A stretch of DNA of 64,000 bases from CAYUZU01 sp964448675. Its GTDB lineage: Bacteria > Planctomycetota > Phycisphaerae > UBA1845 > Fen-1342. The stretch lies in contig CAYUZU010000007.1 of the NCBI GenBank assembly GCA_964448675.1, positions 156,538 through 220,537 on the forward strand, in the 5' to 3' direction. Positions 1 through 8,003 of the stretch are shown here, piece by piece; positions within the stretch are counted from its first letter, which is position 1, and each line of letters starts with the position of its first letter. The position numbers were made by a program, and so were the translations under genes. The notes below the pieces were generated by a model, which saw nothing but the letters and a program-made list of their open reading frames with translations, made no database searches and was not told where the DNA came from.

Positions 1-106
1 CGACGGCGTACAGCGGGCTGCGCGCCTCGCGATCGGTCGGGGCGGCGATCAGCTCGGCGGCCGTGGCCGACGTGCGGCTGCGGATCGAGTCGCGTTGTGC
101 GCCCAT
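1..106 (-). CDS. Partial hypothetical protein, N-terminus only
   Basis: An open frame begins with ATG at position 106 and runs off the left edge after 35 codons. The visible part begins MGAQRDSIRS and is polar, with no signal peptide and no recognisable motif. There is no clear ribosome binding site. The 234 bases between this start and the DUF1844 gene end are non-coding, so a gene starting here is plausible, but nothing shows what it does. It could be a chance open frame in GC-rich DNA. Confidence 0.3.
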   Translation of the reverse strand, partial: MGAQRDSIRSRTSATAAELIAAPTDREARSPLYAV

Positions 107-226
107 TCGGTTGGCACCACGATGCCGCGTTGCGGCGAAGTGATTTTGGCGGGCGAAGCCCGCATTACACAGCGGTTCACATTACGCAGAGGTTATCTCG
201 CGTCCACGACAGCCGCCACCACGTGC

Positions 227-323
227 CACGGCTCTGTGAGCCGTGTCCGCGTCCGGTTCGGAGCCCGGCTGCTACTTTGGACCGACGTGTTGTCGGGACC
301 ACATGACAAAGCAGCGCAATGCC
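227..323. repeat. Dispersed palindromic repeat, copy 1
   Basis: A perfect inverted repeat, CACGGCTC-TGT-GAGCCGTG, lies at 227-245. About 60 bases on is GACAAAGCAGCGCAATGCC at 305-323. The same palindrome followed by a nearly identical GACAAAGCAG word recurs at 26751-26850, and a degenerate palindrome recurs at 29968-29986. All three are intergenic. The element can form an 8 bp hairpin and looks like a REP-type or miniature mobile repeat. It sits just downstream of the DUF1844 gene end. Confidence 0.7.
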
Positions 324-340
324 CCGCCGGTCCGGGGCCG

Positions 341-766
341 CTACGAGCCCTCGGGCCCCTGCGGGCCGACGGTGGGCGTCGGCGGACCGCCGGTCGGGCC
401 ACCGCCCTGGGCGATCTGCACAAAGGCCATGCGGGTTTCGTAGAGCACCTGGTCGAGCAGGGACTTTTCCTCGTCGGTGAGGTTGCCCTTGGTCTTCTGG
501 TCGATCAGCTCGAGCATGTCGATGAAGTGCTTGGCGGTCGGCGGGTCGGCCGGCATGCGCTGCCCGCCGGGCCCCTGGAGCAGCCCCAGTGCCGCCATGG
601 CCTGCATGACGATGATGTTGATCAACTCGGCGAAGGTGGGGTCGGGGATTGGCCCGCGCTGGCCCTGCTGCTGTCCCTCTTCGGCAGCGAGGCGGTCCTT
701 CTCGCGCTTGGCCTCCGCCTTCCAGTCGTCGTCGACGATGATCTTCTTCTTCTCTTCTTCAGCCAT
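341..766 (-). CDS. DUF1844 family protein
   Basis: The 141-residue cytoplasmic protein has a very charged N-terminus (MAEEEKKKIIVDDDWK), a glutamine/glycine-rich linker, and a helical core at about residues 42-118 containing FAELINIIVMQAMAALG and a following LTDEEKSLLDQ segment. The tail is rich in Gly and Pro. The core matches DUF1844, a small helical family frequent in Planctomycetota and related phyla with no known biochemical role. It is transcribed away from lgt across a gap of about 80 bases. The family call is confident; the function is unknown. Confidence 0.8.
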   Translation of the reverse strand: MAEEEKKKIIVDDDWKAEAKREKDRLAAEEGQQQGQRGPIPDPTFAELINIIVMQAMAALGLLQGPGGQRMPADPPTAKHFIDMLELIDQKTKGNLTDEEKSLLDQVLYETRMAFVQIAQGGGPTGGPPTPTVGPQGPEGS

Positions 767-848
767 GTTTCACCTTGTTTTCGTGATCAAAGCGCGCATC
801 GTAACCCCCGCGTCCGCCCGCGACAACGCAAAACACGGCGCGTTCCGC

Positions 849-2060
849 TCAGCCGCCCGATGCCGTTCTGGCCGGCGATTCCGCGTTTTCGACCTCTTCA
901 GGCACCCAGATTCTGGCATGCGGTGAGCGGGGTGGCAGGTAATGCAGCCAGATCAGGCCCAGCAGCCCGACCAGGCTGATGCCGATGGCGAGGAATTGCG
1001 AGACGGTCAGGCCGGCGGTGTCGACCGGGTTGTCCGCCCGGAGCACTTCCAGCATCCAGCGCGTCGGTGGCTCGACCAGCAGCAGCGTGAAGATCACCTG
1101 CCCGTCGCGTGTGCGCCGCCAGTACAGCGTCGCCAGCATCGCCGCGAGCAGCCCCAGCGTGATCGCCGAATAGAGCTGGGTCGGGTGAGTCGGCAGGGAC
1201 GGGTGCTGCTGTGCCAAAGCCCGGATCTGGGCGGGGCTGAGGTCGTATCTCTGCATCTGGCTGAGGATGCCATGGTAAGTGCGGAGGTCCGCGCCGTGTT
1301 GCCGCTCAATGGCGGCGATTTCGGCCTGGATGGGGCGCCGCTTGGCGGCATCGTTGGTCGCGCGGCGTTCGAGCTCGAGCTGCTCTTTGCGCCGGGCTTG
1401 CTCGAGCAGCACGCAGAGCCGTTCGTCGGAGAGGCGGAGGCTCTCGCGCACGATGGGATACGCGGCGGCGCCGCCGTAGAACTCGCCCCCGGGCGCCATA
1501 ACGACGAGCTCCTTGGGCAGGCCGGCTTCGGGCAGGGCGTCGGACCATTGCTGCAGCGCCGGCGGGCTGCCGTAGGGAAAGCGGACGGACCAGGGGATCT
1601 CCTGGCAGACGCCGCCCCAGCAGCAGCCGTTGAGGAAGCAGCCGATGCGGCCGATGGCCATGCCGAGGGCTGCGGAGGGGGCGATGATGTCGAGGTACCA
1701 GCGGGCCGAGTGCCGCCAGCGGTAGAAGTAGACGAAGACGATGATGGTGCAGGCGATGACACCGCCATAGACCTCGAGACCGCCCTTGCGCACGTCGAGG
1801 ATGGCCCAGAGGATCTTGTCGAGGCTACCGTGGCGGGCGAACTGGTCCCAGTAGTGCACGACGTACATGAAGCGCGAGCCGACCACGCCGCCGACGAGGG
1901 CCACGAAGCCACAGTTCAGGATGACGTCCGGGTTGGCGCCGGATTTCACGGCGCGCCGGGCGGCCCACATGATCGACAGCAGGAAGCCGACCATCAGTGC
2001 CACGCCGTAACCGGGCAGTTCGTAGTTGATACCGGGAATCCTGAACAGCACGGGCATCAT
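849..2060 (-). CDS. lgt: Prolipoprotein diacylglyceryl transferase with central insertion
   Basis: Lgt transfers a diacylglyceryl group from phosphatidylglycerol to the lipobox cysteine of prolipoproteins in the inner membrane. Several membrane segments are visible, as is the signature GMAIGRIGCFLNGCCWGG near residues 132-149, the late HPTQLYSA motif and a RWMLEVLRAD segment, all typical of Lgt. At 403 residues it is about 100 longer than usual. The extra length is mostly a charged, helical insertion at roughly residues 195-285, between the signature and the HPTQLY motif. AAGGA lies about 11 bases before the ATG at 2060. It is downstream of panC on the same strand. Confidence 0.93.
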   Translation of the reverse strand: MMPVLFRIPGINYELPGYGVALMVGFLLSIMWAARRAVKSGANPDVILNCGFVALVGGVVGSRFMYVVHYWDQFARHGSLDKILWAILDVRKGGLEVYGGVIACTIIVFVYFYRWRHSARWYLDIIAPSAALGMAIGRIGCFLNGCCWGGVCQEIPWSVRFPYGSPPALQQWSDALPEAGLPKELVVMAPGGEFYGGAAAYPIVRESLRLSDERLCVLLEQARRKEQLELERRATNDAAKRRPIQAEIAAIERQHGADLRTYHGILSQMQRYDLSPAQIRALAQQHPSLPTHPTQLYSAITLGLLAAMLATLYWRRTRDGQVIFTLLLVEPPTRWMLEVLRADNPVDTAGLTVSQFLAIGISLVGLLGLIWLHYLPPRSPHARIWVPEEVENAESPARTASGG

Positions 2061-2099
2061 GGCGTTGCGTGTCCTTTCGGGCTGGGCACAGATTGTGGT

Positions 2100-2954
2100 C
2101 TAGGTCTCGGGCGGCGCGGCGACGACATTGTCGATCAGGCGCGTGGTGCCGATGTGCACCGCCAGCGCGATCAGCACCGGGCCGGTCACGGTCTGTACCG
2201 GCTGCATGGTAGCGGGATCCACCACGCTGATGTAGTCGATGCGGCGCGGGTTGGCGGCGCTGAGGATCTGCTGCATTTCGTTGACCAGGGTGGCGGCGTT
2301 GCGCTCGCCGGCGGCGACGCGCTGCTCGGCGGCCTGCAATGCGCGGTGCAGGGCGCGGGCGCGCTCGCGTTCGTCGGGAGAAAGCAGGGCATTGCGACTG
2401 CTCATGGCGAGGCCGTCGGGTTCGCGCACGGTCGGGCAGCCGACGACCTCGATGGGGACATCGAGGTCGCGCGTCATGCGGCGCAGGACGGCGAGCTGCT
2501 GGGCGTCCTTCTGGCCGAAGTAGGCGCGGTCGGGCTGGACAATGTTGAACAGCTTGGCGACGACGGTGGTGACGCCGTCAAAGTGGCCGGGGCGGCACGG
2601 GCCGCAAAGCGTTTCGGTCAGGCGATCGACGTGCACGGTGGTGACAGCGTCGGGCCGGTAGATCTCGTCGCTGGCGGGAATGAACACGAGGTCGACGCCT
2701 GCGTCTTCGCAGCGCTTCAGGTCGCCGGCTTCATCGCGCGGATAGCGGTCGAAGTCTTCGAGGGGGCCGAACTGGGTCGGGTTCACGAAGATGCTCGCGA
2801 CGACGAAGGTGTGGTCGCGTTTGGCGGCGGCGACCAGGGAGAGGTGCCCGGGGTGCAGGTAGCCCATCGTGGGCACCAGGCCGATGATGCGGCCGGCACG
2901 GCGAGCGGCGGCGACGGCCTGGCGTGTGGCGGCGATGGTGCGGGCAACTTCCAT
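2100..2954 (-). CDS. panC: Pantothenate synthetase
   Basis: PanC condenses pantoate with beta-alanine using ATP to form pantothenate, a coenzyme A precursor, in the cytoplasm. The 284-residue protein has the nucleotide-binding PTMGYLHPGH motif at 28-37, SIFVNPTQF, the YFGQKDAQQLAVLRRM segment and a late VREPDGLAMSSRNALLS segment, all hallmarks of the family. I chose the ATG at 2954 because it gives the normal family N-terminus; an in-frame ATG at 3014 would add 20 arginine-rich residues. It is followed by lgt 39 bases on. The window also carries stand-alone coaB at 22232, another step of the same pathway. Confidence 0.95.
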   Translation of the reverse strand: MEVARTIAATRQAVAAARRAGRIIGLVPTMGYLHPGHLSLVAAAKRDHTFVVASIFVNPTQFGPLEDFDRYPRDEAGDLKRCEDAGVDLVFIPASDEIYRPDAVTTVHVDRLTETLCGPCRPGHFDGVTTVVAKLFNIVQPDRAYFGQKDAQQLAVLRRMTRDLDVPIEVVGCPTVREPDGLAMSSRNALLSPDERERARALHRALQAAEQRVAAGERNAATLVNEMQQILSAANPRRIDYISVVDPATMQPVQTVTGPVLIALAVHIGTTRLIDNVVAAPPET

Positions 2955-3007
2955 GCGGCACATTGAAACCCGGCGCCGCGCGGTTGTCACGCGCGGCATG
3001 GGGACGC

Positions 3008-3036
3008 TGAACAAGGCGGCCGGCGTGTGGTACGAT
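3008..3036 (+). promoter_or_regulatory. Candidate sigma-70 type promoter of ggt
   Basis: TGAACA (3008-3013) and TACGAT (3031-3036) are separated by 17 bases. Transcription would start near 3043, about 30 bases before the ggt ATG. It lies in the divergent panC/ggt region. This is a motif match only. Confidence 0.4.
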
Positions 3037-3074
3037 GGTCGCGCCCCGTGACCTGCAGCGGGAGGAGGTGCTCC

Positions 3075-4814
3075 ATGATGCGATGTGCCCGATCGATTGG
3101 GCTGGTGCTGATCGTGGTCTTTCCGGCGACCGGGTTGGCCGCGGAACCGCCGTGGATCGTCCGCGACCGGCTGGGAATGGTAGCGAGCGATTCGCCCGAG
3201 GCGTCACAGATCGGGGCGGAGGTGCTGGCCCGCGGCGGAAACGCGTTTGATGCGGCGGTGGCGACGTCGTTCGCACTGGCGGTGGCGCGGCCGGACAGCA
3301 CGGGGCTTGGCGGTGGGGGCTTCATGGTGGCGTACGTGGCCAAGGAGCGGCGCTGCGTTGCGCTCGACTTTCGCGAGATGGCGCCTGTGGCGGCGACGCG
3401 GGTGCGCTACGCGCGGCTGGTGGACGAGCAGGGCGACGGGCCGCCGCCGACGATCTATGGCGGCAACGCGGTGGGGGTACCGGGGCAGTTGGCGGGGCTG
3501 GACGCGATTCGGTCGCGGTGGGGGAGCCGGCCGCTGGCGGAACTGGTTCGACCGGCGATCGAGCTGGCGGAAACGGGGTTTGTGGTGGACGAGCATTATC
3601 GCAGCGTGTGCGAGAGTACGCTGAAGCAGTATCGGAAGTATGACGCGCTGCGAGGGTTTGGCGGGCGGCTGTACGAGACGCTGCTCAACGAGGGCGATGT
3701 GCCGGCGCTGGGCAGCAAGGTGAAGCGGCCGGACGTGGCCGGGGCGCTGCGCGCGATTGCGGAGGGCGGGCCGGGGGTGTTCTACGAGGGGGCAATCGGC
3801 GAGGCGATCGTCACCGCCGTCAACGCGGCGGGGGGTCGGATGACGATGAAGGACCTGGGTCGCTACCAGGTGATTGAGCGAACGCCGATCCGCGGGCGGT
3901 TTGGCGACGGCGAACTTGAAGTGGTGTCGATGCCGCCGCCGTCGTCGGGCGGGGTGTGCCTGGTCGAGACGCTGCACATTCTTGACGCGTTGAAGCTGCG
4001 CAGTGACCTGCACCCGGTCCGGGACCGGGCGTACGTGCTGGTCGAGGCGCTGAAGCATGCGTTCGCGGATCGGGCGCGCTGGCTGGGGGATGCGGATTTC
4101 GTGCCGGTGCCGGTTGCGCGGCTGACGAGTCGGCCGTATGCGCTGTCACTGGCGCAGCGGATCGAGCACAAGGTGCAGCCGCCGGAGAAGTACGGCAGCC
4201 ACGCGCCGTTGCCGGAGGATCGGGGCACGTCACATTTCTGCGTGGCGGATCGGGATGGCAATGTGGTGGCGCTGACGGAGACGATCAACGGGTCGTTCGG
4301 CTCGCTGGTGGTGGCCGAGCCGTTCGGGATCATCCTCAACAACGAGATGGATGATTTCGCGGCCAAGCCGGGCGAGGCGAACCTCTACGGCCTGGTCCAG
4401 AGCGAGGCCAATGCGGTGGCGCCGGGCAAGCGGCCACTGTCGAGCATGTCGCCCACGATCGTGTTGCGTGATGGAAAGCCGGTGCTGGCACTGGGTGGCT
4501 CGGGCGGGCCGAAGATCATTACCGCGGTGTTGCAGGTGATGCTGCACGTGACCGCGCACGGAAAGCCGCTCGCGGAGGCGGTGGCCGCGCTCCGGCTGCA
4601 CCATCAGTGGCGGCCGGACGAGCTGGGGTTTGACCAGACGCCGCCAGCGTCGCTCGTGGAGCGGTTCGAGGCGGCGGGACAGAAGATTACCGACGTGCGG
4701 AAGGTGGCGATTGTGCAGGCCATCGAGATTCTGCGGGATGGCACGCTGGTGGGGGCGAGCGATCCGCGGAAGGGCGGCCGACCGGCGGGGGCGTCGGGCC
4801 CCGGCACGCCGTGA
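3075..4814 (+). CDS. ggt: Gamma-glutamyltransferase (secreted)
   Basis: GGT cleaves and transfers the gamma-glutamyl group of glutathione and similar peptides. It is made as a precursor that self-cleaves into two chains in the periplasm. The 579-residue protein starts with a signal peptide (hydrophobic residues 8-20, Ala-Ala end near 23). Motifs visible are STGLGGGGFMVAY, FREMAP, the autocleavage region EDRGTSHFCVAD with the expected nucleophile at Thr385, ETINGSFGS, PLSSMSPTI and GGSGGPKIIT. The start is the ATG at 3075, 7-10 bases after a strong GGGAGGAGG. An upstream in-frame start at 3027 lacks this support. Confidence 0.95.
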   Translation: MMRCARSIGLVLIVVFPATGLAAEPPWIVRDRLGMVASDSPEASQIGAEVLARGGNAFDAAVATSFALAVARPDSTGLGGGGFMVAYVAKERRCVALDFREMAPVAATRVRYARLVDEQGDGPPPTIYGGNAVGVPGQLAGLDAIRSRWGSRPLAELVRPAIELAETGFVVDEHYRSVCESTLKQYRKYDALRGFGGRLYETLLNEGDVPALGSKVKRPDVAGALRAIAEGGPGVFYEGAIGEAIVTAVNAAGGRMTMKDLGRYQVIERTPIRGRFGDGELEVVSMPPPSSGGVCLVETLHILDALKLRSDLHPVRDRAYVLVEALKHAFADRARWLGDADFVPVPVARLTSRPYALSLAQRIEHKVQPPEKYGSHAPLPEDRGTSHFCVADRDGNVVALTETINGSFGSLVVAEPFGIILNNEMDDFAAKPGEANLYGLVQSEANAVAPGKRPLSSMSPTIVLRDGKPVLALGGSGGPKIITAVLQVMLHVTAHGKPLAEAVAALRLHHQWRPDELGFDQTPPASLVERFEAAGQKITDVRKVAIVQAIEILRDGTLVGASDPRKGGRPAGASGPGTP

Positions 4815-4823
4815 CTATCGCTG

Positions 4824-4847
4824 AGACACGCGGCGTGTCTGTACAAT
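4824..4847 (+). promoter_or_regulatory. 17 bp palindrome abutting a TACAAT box
   Basis: AGACACGCGGCGTGTCT at 4824-4840 is a perfect inverted repeat around one central base. It is followed one base later by TACAAT (4842-4847), a good -10 box for the small gene at 4902. The placement fits an operator overlapping a promoter. A terminator for ggt is less likely because no T run follows. Confidence 0.4.
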
Positions 4848-4901
4848 CGGTTGGCGGGCGGGCAGGATGCCGGCGCCGTCCTTTTTGATCGAGGAGATAT
4901 C

Positions 4902-5051
4902 GTGACGAAGCTGCGTTTGTACCTGGCGGGGGTGGTGGCGTTTCTGATCGGGATGCCGCTGACCGAGCGGGCGTTGGGCCAGACCGGGCAGATTATTGAC
5001 GCTTCGATCGATCTGGCGGCGGCGATCGTGGATTCGGCCGGCGACAGTTGA
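4902..5051 (+). CDS. Small exported or membrane peptide, unknown
   Basis: This 49-residue product has a Lys/Arg N-terminus, a hydrophobic stretch LYLAGVVAFLIGMPL, then TERALGQTGQ and a helical tail IIDASIDLAAAIVD. It could be a cleaved secreted peptide (a possible site after RALGQ) or a single-span peptide. The start is the GTG at 4902, preceded by GAGGAG at 4891-4896; an upstream start would add an unsupported stretch. It ends 32 bases before the convergent kinase/GalU gene. No family is recognised. Confidence 0.45.
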   Translation: MTKLRLYLAGVVAFLIGMPLTERALGQTGQIIDASIDLAAAIVDSAGDS

Positions 5052-5082
5052 GCGGCGGATTCAGCCGACGCGCCGGCGTTCG

Positions 5083-7002
5083 CTACGCGTGGCGGAAATC
5101 GATGATGGTCTGGCGGTAGGCGTCGGGCAGGCCGATGTCGAAGCGTCGTCCCTGTACGACGTAGCCGCTGAAGCCGGCTTCCTGGCGCACGCGCTCGAGA
5201 CAGGAGGTGAGCTGGAACTCGCCGCCCTCGCGGTGGTTTTGCTCGATGTGCTCCTGGAGGTAGGTGAAGATGTTGGGTTCGAGCACGTACTGGCCAAATA
5301 CGGTCAGGAAGGTGTCGTCGTCCATCCCGTCGACGTGCAGGTGCTCGCGGGCATAGTCGGCGGTGGGCTTCTCGGCAAACTCGGTAATGGACAACAGGCA
5401 ATTGTCTTCGCGCCAGACGCCGCCCACGCAGCCGAAGTGCCGCGTGTGCTCGGCCGGGGTGACCTTGAGGCCGACGACGCTGTGGCCGACGCGCTCGTGA
5501 ATGTCGAGCAACTGCCGGGCGCAGGATGTCTCCGTATCAGAGGCATACAGGTGGTCGCCGAGCATGAGCAGAAACGGGTCATCGCCGACCCATTCCCGCG
5601 TGCAATAGACCGCATGACCAAAGCCCTCCTGTCGCTGCTGGGGCAGCCAGGTGATTCGCCGGCCGATGTCCGTGATGTACTGGGAATAGGCCTTCGCCTC
5701 GCGCGGCAGCTTGTTGAAGTGCTCTACCGGCGGCGGGCCGAAGAACTCCTCGAAGATCGCGCGGTCTTCGGGCTGAATGATGATGCAAATCTGCTCGACG
5801 CCGGCCGAGAGCGCCTCTTCGACGATTGCGAGGATCACGGGTTTGGCGCGGCCTTCGCGGTCGATGATGGGGAAGAGCTCCTTCTTCATCGCCTTGCTCG
5901 CGGGAAAGAGACGCGTGCCAAAGCCCGCGGCAGGGATGACGGCCTTGCGGACCCGGCGGGCCGCTTCGATCGTCAGCTTGAGGCAGGGCATGCCGAGGTC
6001 TCGTTCGATGATCTCGACGAGCTTGTTCTGGGACGCCTCGTCGCGAGCGATGAACTGGGCCGTGCCGTCACCCTGCGAGCCCACGCCCTTGCCGCCAAAG
6101 ATGTAGGGGCGGAGCGATTCGTTGCCGAGCAGGTCGTGCAGCACGGGGGCGGTAAGCTGAGACGGGCAGGCGGGCTGGAGGTGGCGATCGAATTCGCGCT
6201 GGGCGTCGTTCATGAGCTCGCCGAGGCGTTGGGCGTCGCCGGCGCGTATGGCCTCGATGGCGGCATGGACGATGTCGCGATTGATCGGGCCTAGGTAGCG
6301 CTGCACGTTGCGCTGGAGATCGTTCTCGGCGAAGGGATAGCAGCGGTTCAGCTTGGCGAGAATCTCCTTCGTGTCCTTGCCCTTCTTCAGGTCGACGATT
6401 ACCCAATAGAGGTTGTGCGGCACCTTGAGCTCGGCCACGTCGATGCGGTCGCCGTCGAAGGTCATCAGGATGGGTCGATTGCCGTAGGCGCAGCCCTGGT
6501 CCATGCGGCCGCAGCGCGAGGGTGTGGTGATCTCGCCCAGGTAGGCGAATTCCATCTCGCCGCGCGTGGTCATCTTGAGGTCGTAAATCCGATTGAACGC
6601 GCGAGCGACCAGCACGCAGATGGCCGCCGACGACGAGAGGCCCTTCTTCACGGGCAGGGTCGTTTGCTCGTTGTCTATTTCGAGACCGCGGACGCGGTAG
6701 TGCGTCAGCACCTGGTAAGCCACACCGGCGGCATAGGAGAAGAACCCGCCGGCTTCGGCCTCGCGCAGCAGGGCGTCGCGCTGCATCGGCAGCTCGATGG
6801 TCTCGCGACGCCCATTGCCGTCGAGGGTGGAGCGGACGATCAGCTTTGAAGGGTGCGGTCTGACCTCGGCGTAGAGCCCCTGGTTCGTGCCGCAGATAAT
6901 CGTGTAGCCCTTGTGCAATTCGCCGTTGATGCGGCGGTAGGCGCCCGCCCAGTCGGAATGCTCGCCAAAAAGGCAGATGCGGCCCGGAACAAAGATCTTC
7001 AT
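5083..7002 (-). CDS. Bifunctional GHMP sugar kinase / GalU-type UTP:sugar-1-phosphate uridylyltransferase
   Basis: Two enzymes are fused in 639 residues. Residues 1-345 form a GHMP kinase of the galactokinase/mevalonate kinase fold: PGRICLFGEHSD (6-17), the ATP loop LPVKKGLSSSAAI (116-128) and a glycine-rich third motif GGKGVGSQGDG (303-313). Residues 352-639 form a GalU-like nucleotidyltransferase with KAVIPAAGFGTRLFPASK, MKKELFPI, LMLGDHLY and EFAEKP. The natural reading is salvage of a free sugar: 1-phosphorylation followed by activation to a UDP-sugar, by analogy with fucokinase/GDP-fucose pyrophosphorylase fusions. The sugar is not readable from sequence; glucose, galactose, glucuronate and others are possible. 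The ATG at 7002 follows AGGCGAGGT and matches the kinase N-terminus; an in-frame ATG at 7107 adds an unrelated Pro/Ala stretch. Confidence 0.85.
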   Translation of the reverse strand: MKIFVPGRICLFGEHSDWAGAYRRINGELHKGYTIICGTNQGLYAEVRPHPSKLIVRSTLDGNGRRETIELPMQRDALLREAEAGGFFSYAAGVAYQVLTHYRVRGLEIDNEQTTLPVKKGLSSSAAICVLVARAFNRIYDLKMTTRGEMEFAYLGEITTPSRCGRMDQGCAYGNRPILMTFDGDRIDVAELKVPHNLYWVIVDLKKGKDTKEILAKLNRCYPFAENDLQRNVQRYLGPINRDIVHAAIEAIRAGDAQRLGELMNDAQREFDRHLQPACPSQLTAPVLHDLLGNESLRPYIFGGKGVGSQGDGTAQFIARDEASQNKLVEIIERDLGMPCLKLTIEAARRVRKAVIPAAGFGTRLFPASKAMKKELFPIIDREGRAKPVILAIVEEALSAGVEQICIIIQPEDRAIFEEFFGPPPVEHFNKLPREAKAYSQYITDIGRRITWLPQQRQEGFGHAVYCTREWVGDDPFLLMLGDHLYASDTETSCARQLLDIHERVGHSVVGLKVTPAEHTRHFGCVGGVWREDNCLLSITEFAEKPTADYAREHLHVDGMDDDTFLTVFGQYVLEPNIFTYLQEHIEQNHREGGEFQLTSCLERVRQEAGFSGYVVQGRRFDIGLPDAYRQTIIDFRHA

Positions 7003-7103
7003 GCTGACCTCGCCTGCGTACGCCGGATGGTCTTCTGCGGCGGTGGATGGTAACGCAACCACCGGCGCGGACCAAGCCGGTCGCGGCGGGCCGCCAGGGC
7101 GCG

Positions 7104-8003
7104 TCACTGTGTGTGGAGTTCCGATGCGGGGACGAGTACGAGCTCGTCCTTGCTGGCGAGCGGCTCGACCTCATAGTCGTAGCCGGCGGCGACGGCGAGC
7201 TGGCGGAGCGTGAGGAAGTCGCGGTAGGCATCGGGCAGCACGACGAAGTAGAGGAAGTAGCGGTCGCGTGATGCCGCCTGCAGCAGCCGCCGCCAGCGCG
7301 GATGGCTGCCGAACTGCGGGCCGATCGGGGTGCCGCCGGCGCGGCGCAGCTTCACCTGCACCTGGCCGCCGCCGCCCGGGAAGTAGTCGACATCGTGCTG
7401 ATCTTCGTCGAGCACCTTGTCGAGGCCGCCCTCGCAGCGATCGAGGATGAACATCCGCCCGGCGGTGAGGACGATGTGCACCGGGGCCTTGCGCGTGACG
7501 CGCGTGACCGGCAGCCGCGCGTTGAGCTTGCGCTGCTCCTGCTCGCTTTCGATCTGCGCCTCGAGCCGCTGGATTTCGCTCAGCAGCGCCTCACGCGTGG
7601 CGGCGGCGGCCTGGAGTTTCTGATCGATGGGCGTCTGCTTGTCGCGCAGCCGGTCCAGCTGCTGGCGGGCGGTGCGCAGGCGGCGCCGGGCGGCAACGAT
7701 GTCGTCATCGAGCTGGGCGAGCACGTCGTCCCAGCTCGTGTCTGGCGCGACGATCAGCCCCTCCAGGTACGCGCTCAGCTCTGTCTTGCGTTCGATCTCG
7801 GCGTGCAGCGCGGTGATGTCGGTGGTGAGATTGACCTGTTGCGCGGCGCCGGCGGCGGCGCGGTCGGTGGCCTGCTCGGCTCGCTGCCCGGTAAGCAGCG
7901 CCACCAGGATCGCGATGAAGATGATCCCGCCGAACACGTTCGTGATCGTGTCGAGCAGCATTTCGAGGCTGTCGTCGGCCGGTTGCCGGCGCCCGCGGGT
8001 CAT
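7104..8003 (-). CDS. ExbD/MotB-like stator protein B with coiled coil
   Basis: The 299-residue protein has one N-terminal membrane span (about 19-38, MLLDTITNVFGGIIFIAILV). An Asp at residue 18 sits at the mouth of the helix, where ExbD/TolR/MotB carry their ion-binding Asp. A long Glu/Arg/Gln-rich coiled coil follows (about 45-155), then a C-terminal mixed domain of about 140 residues with VHIVLTAGRMFILDRCEGG and a final DYEVEPLASKDELVLVPAS. No OmpA-like peptidoglycan-binding motif is visible. It is the last gene of the cassette, and its ATG overlaps the upstream stop (ATGA). An in-frame start at 8183 would add a sequence that belongs to the overlapping gene. Distant homology; the partner channel is at 8830. 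Confidence 0.6.
   Translation of the reverse strand: MTRGRRQPADDSLEMLLDTITNVFGGIIFIAILVALLTGQRAEQATDRAAAGAAQQVNLTTDITALHAEIERKTELSAYLEGLIVAPDTSWDDVLAQLDDDIVAARRRLRTARQQLDRLRDKQTPIDQKLQAAAATREALLSEIQRLEAQIESEQEQRKLNARLPVTRVTRKAPVHIVLTAGRMFILDRCEGGLDKVLDEDQHDVDYFPGGGGQVQVKLRRAGGTPIGPQFGSHPRWRRLLQAASRDRYFLYFVVLPDAYRDFLTLRQLAVAAGYDYEVEPLASKDELVLVPASELHTQ

Noticed and set aside
149..163. GCGGGC-GAA-GCCCGC hairpin as terminator of the DUF1844 gene
   Set aside because: No T run follows in the direction of that gene; it has A residues instead.
942..2966. 674-codon plus-strand open frame
   Set aside because: Antisense to lgt and panC, which have clear motifs. The translation is a low-complexity Gly/Ala/Asp/Gln sequence typical of GC-rich shadow frames.
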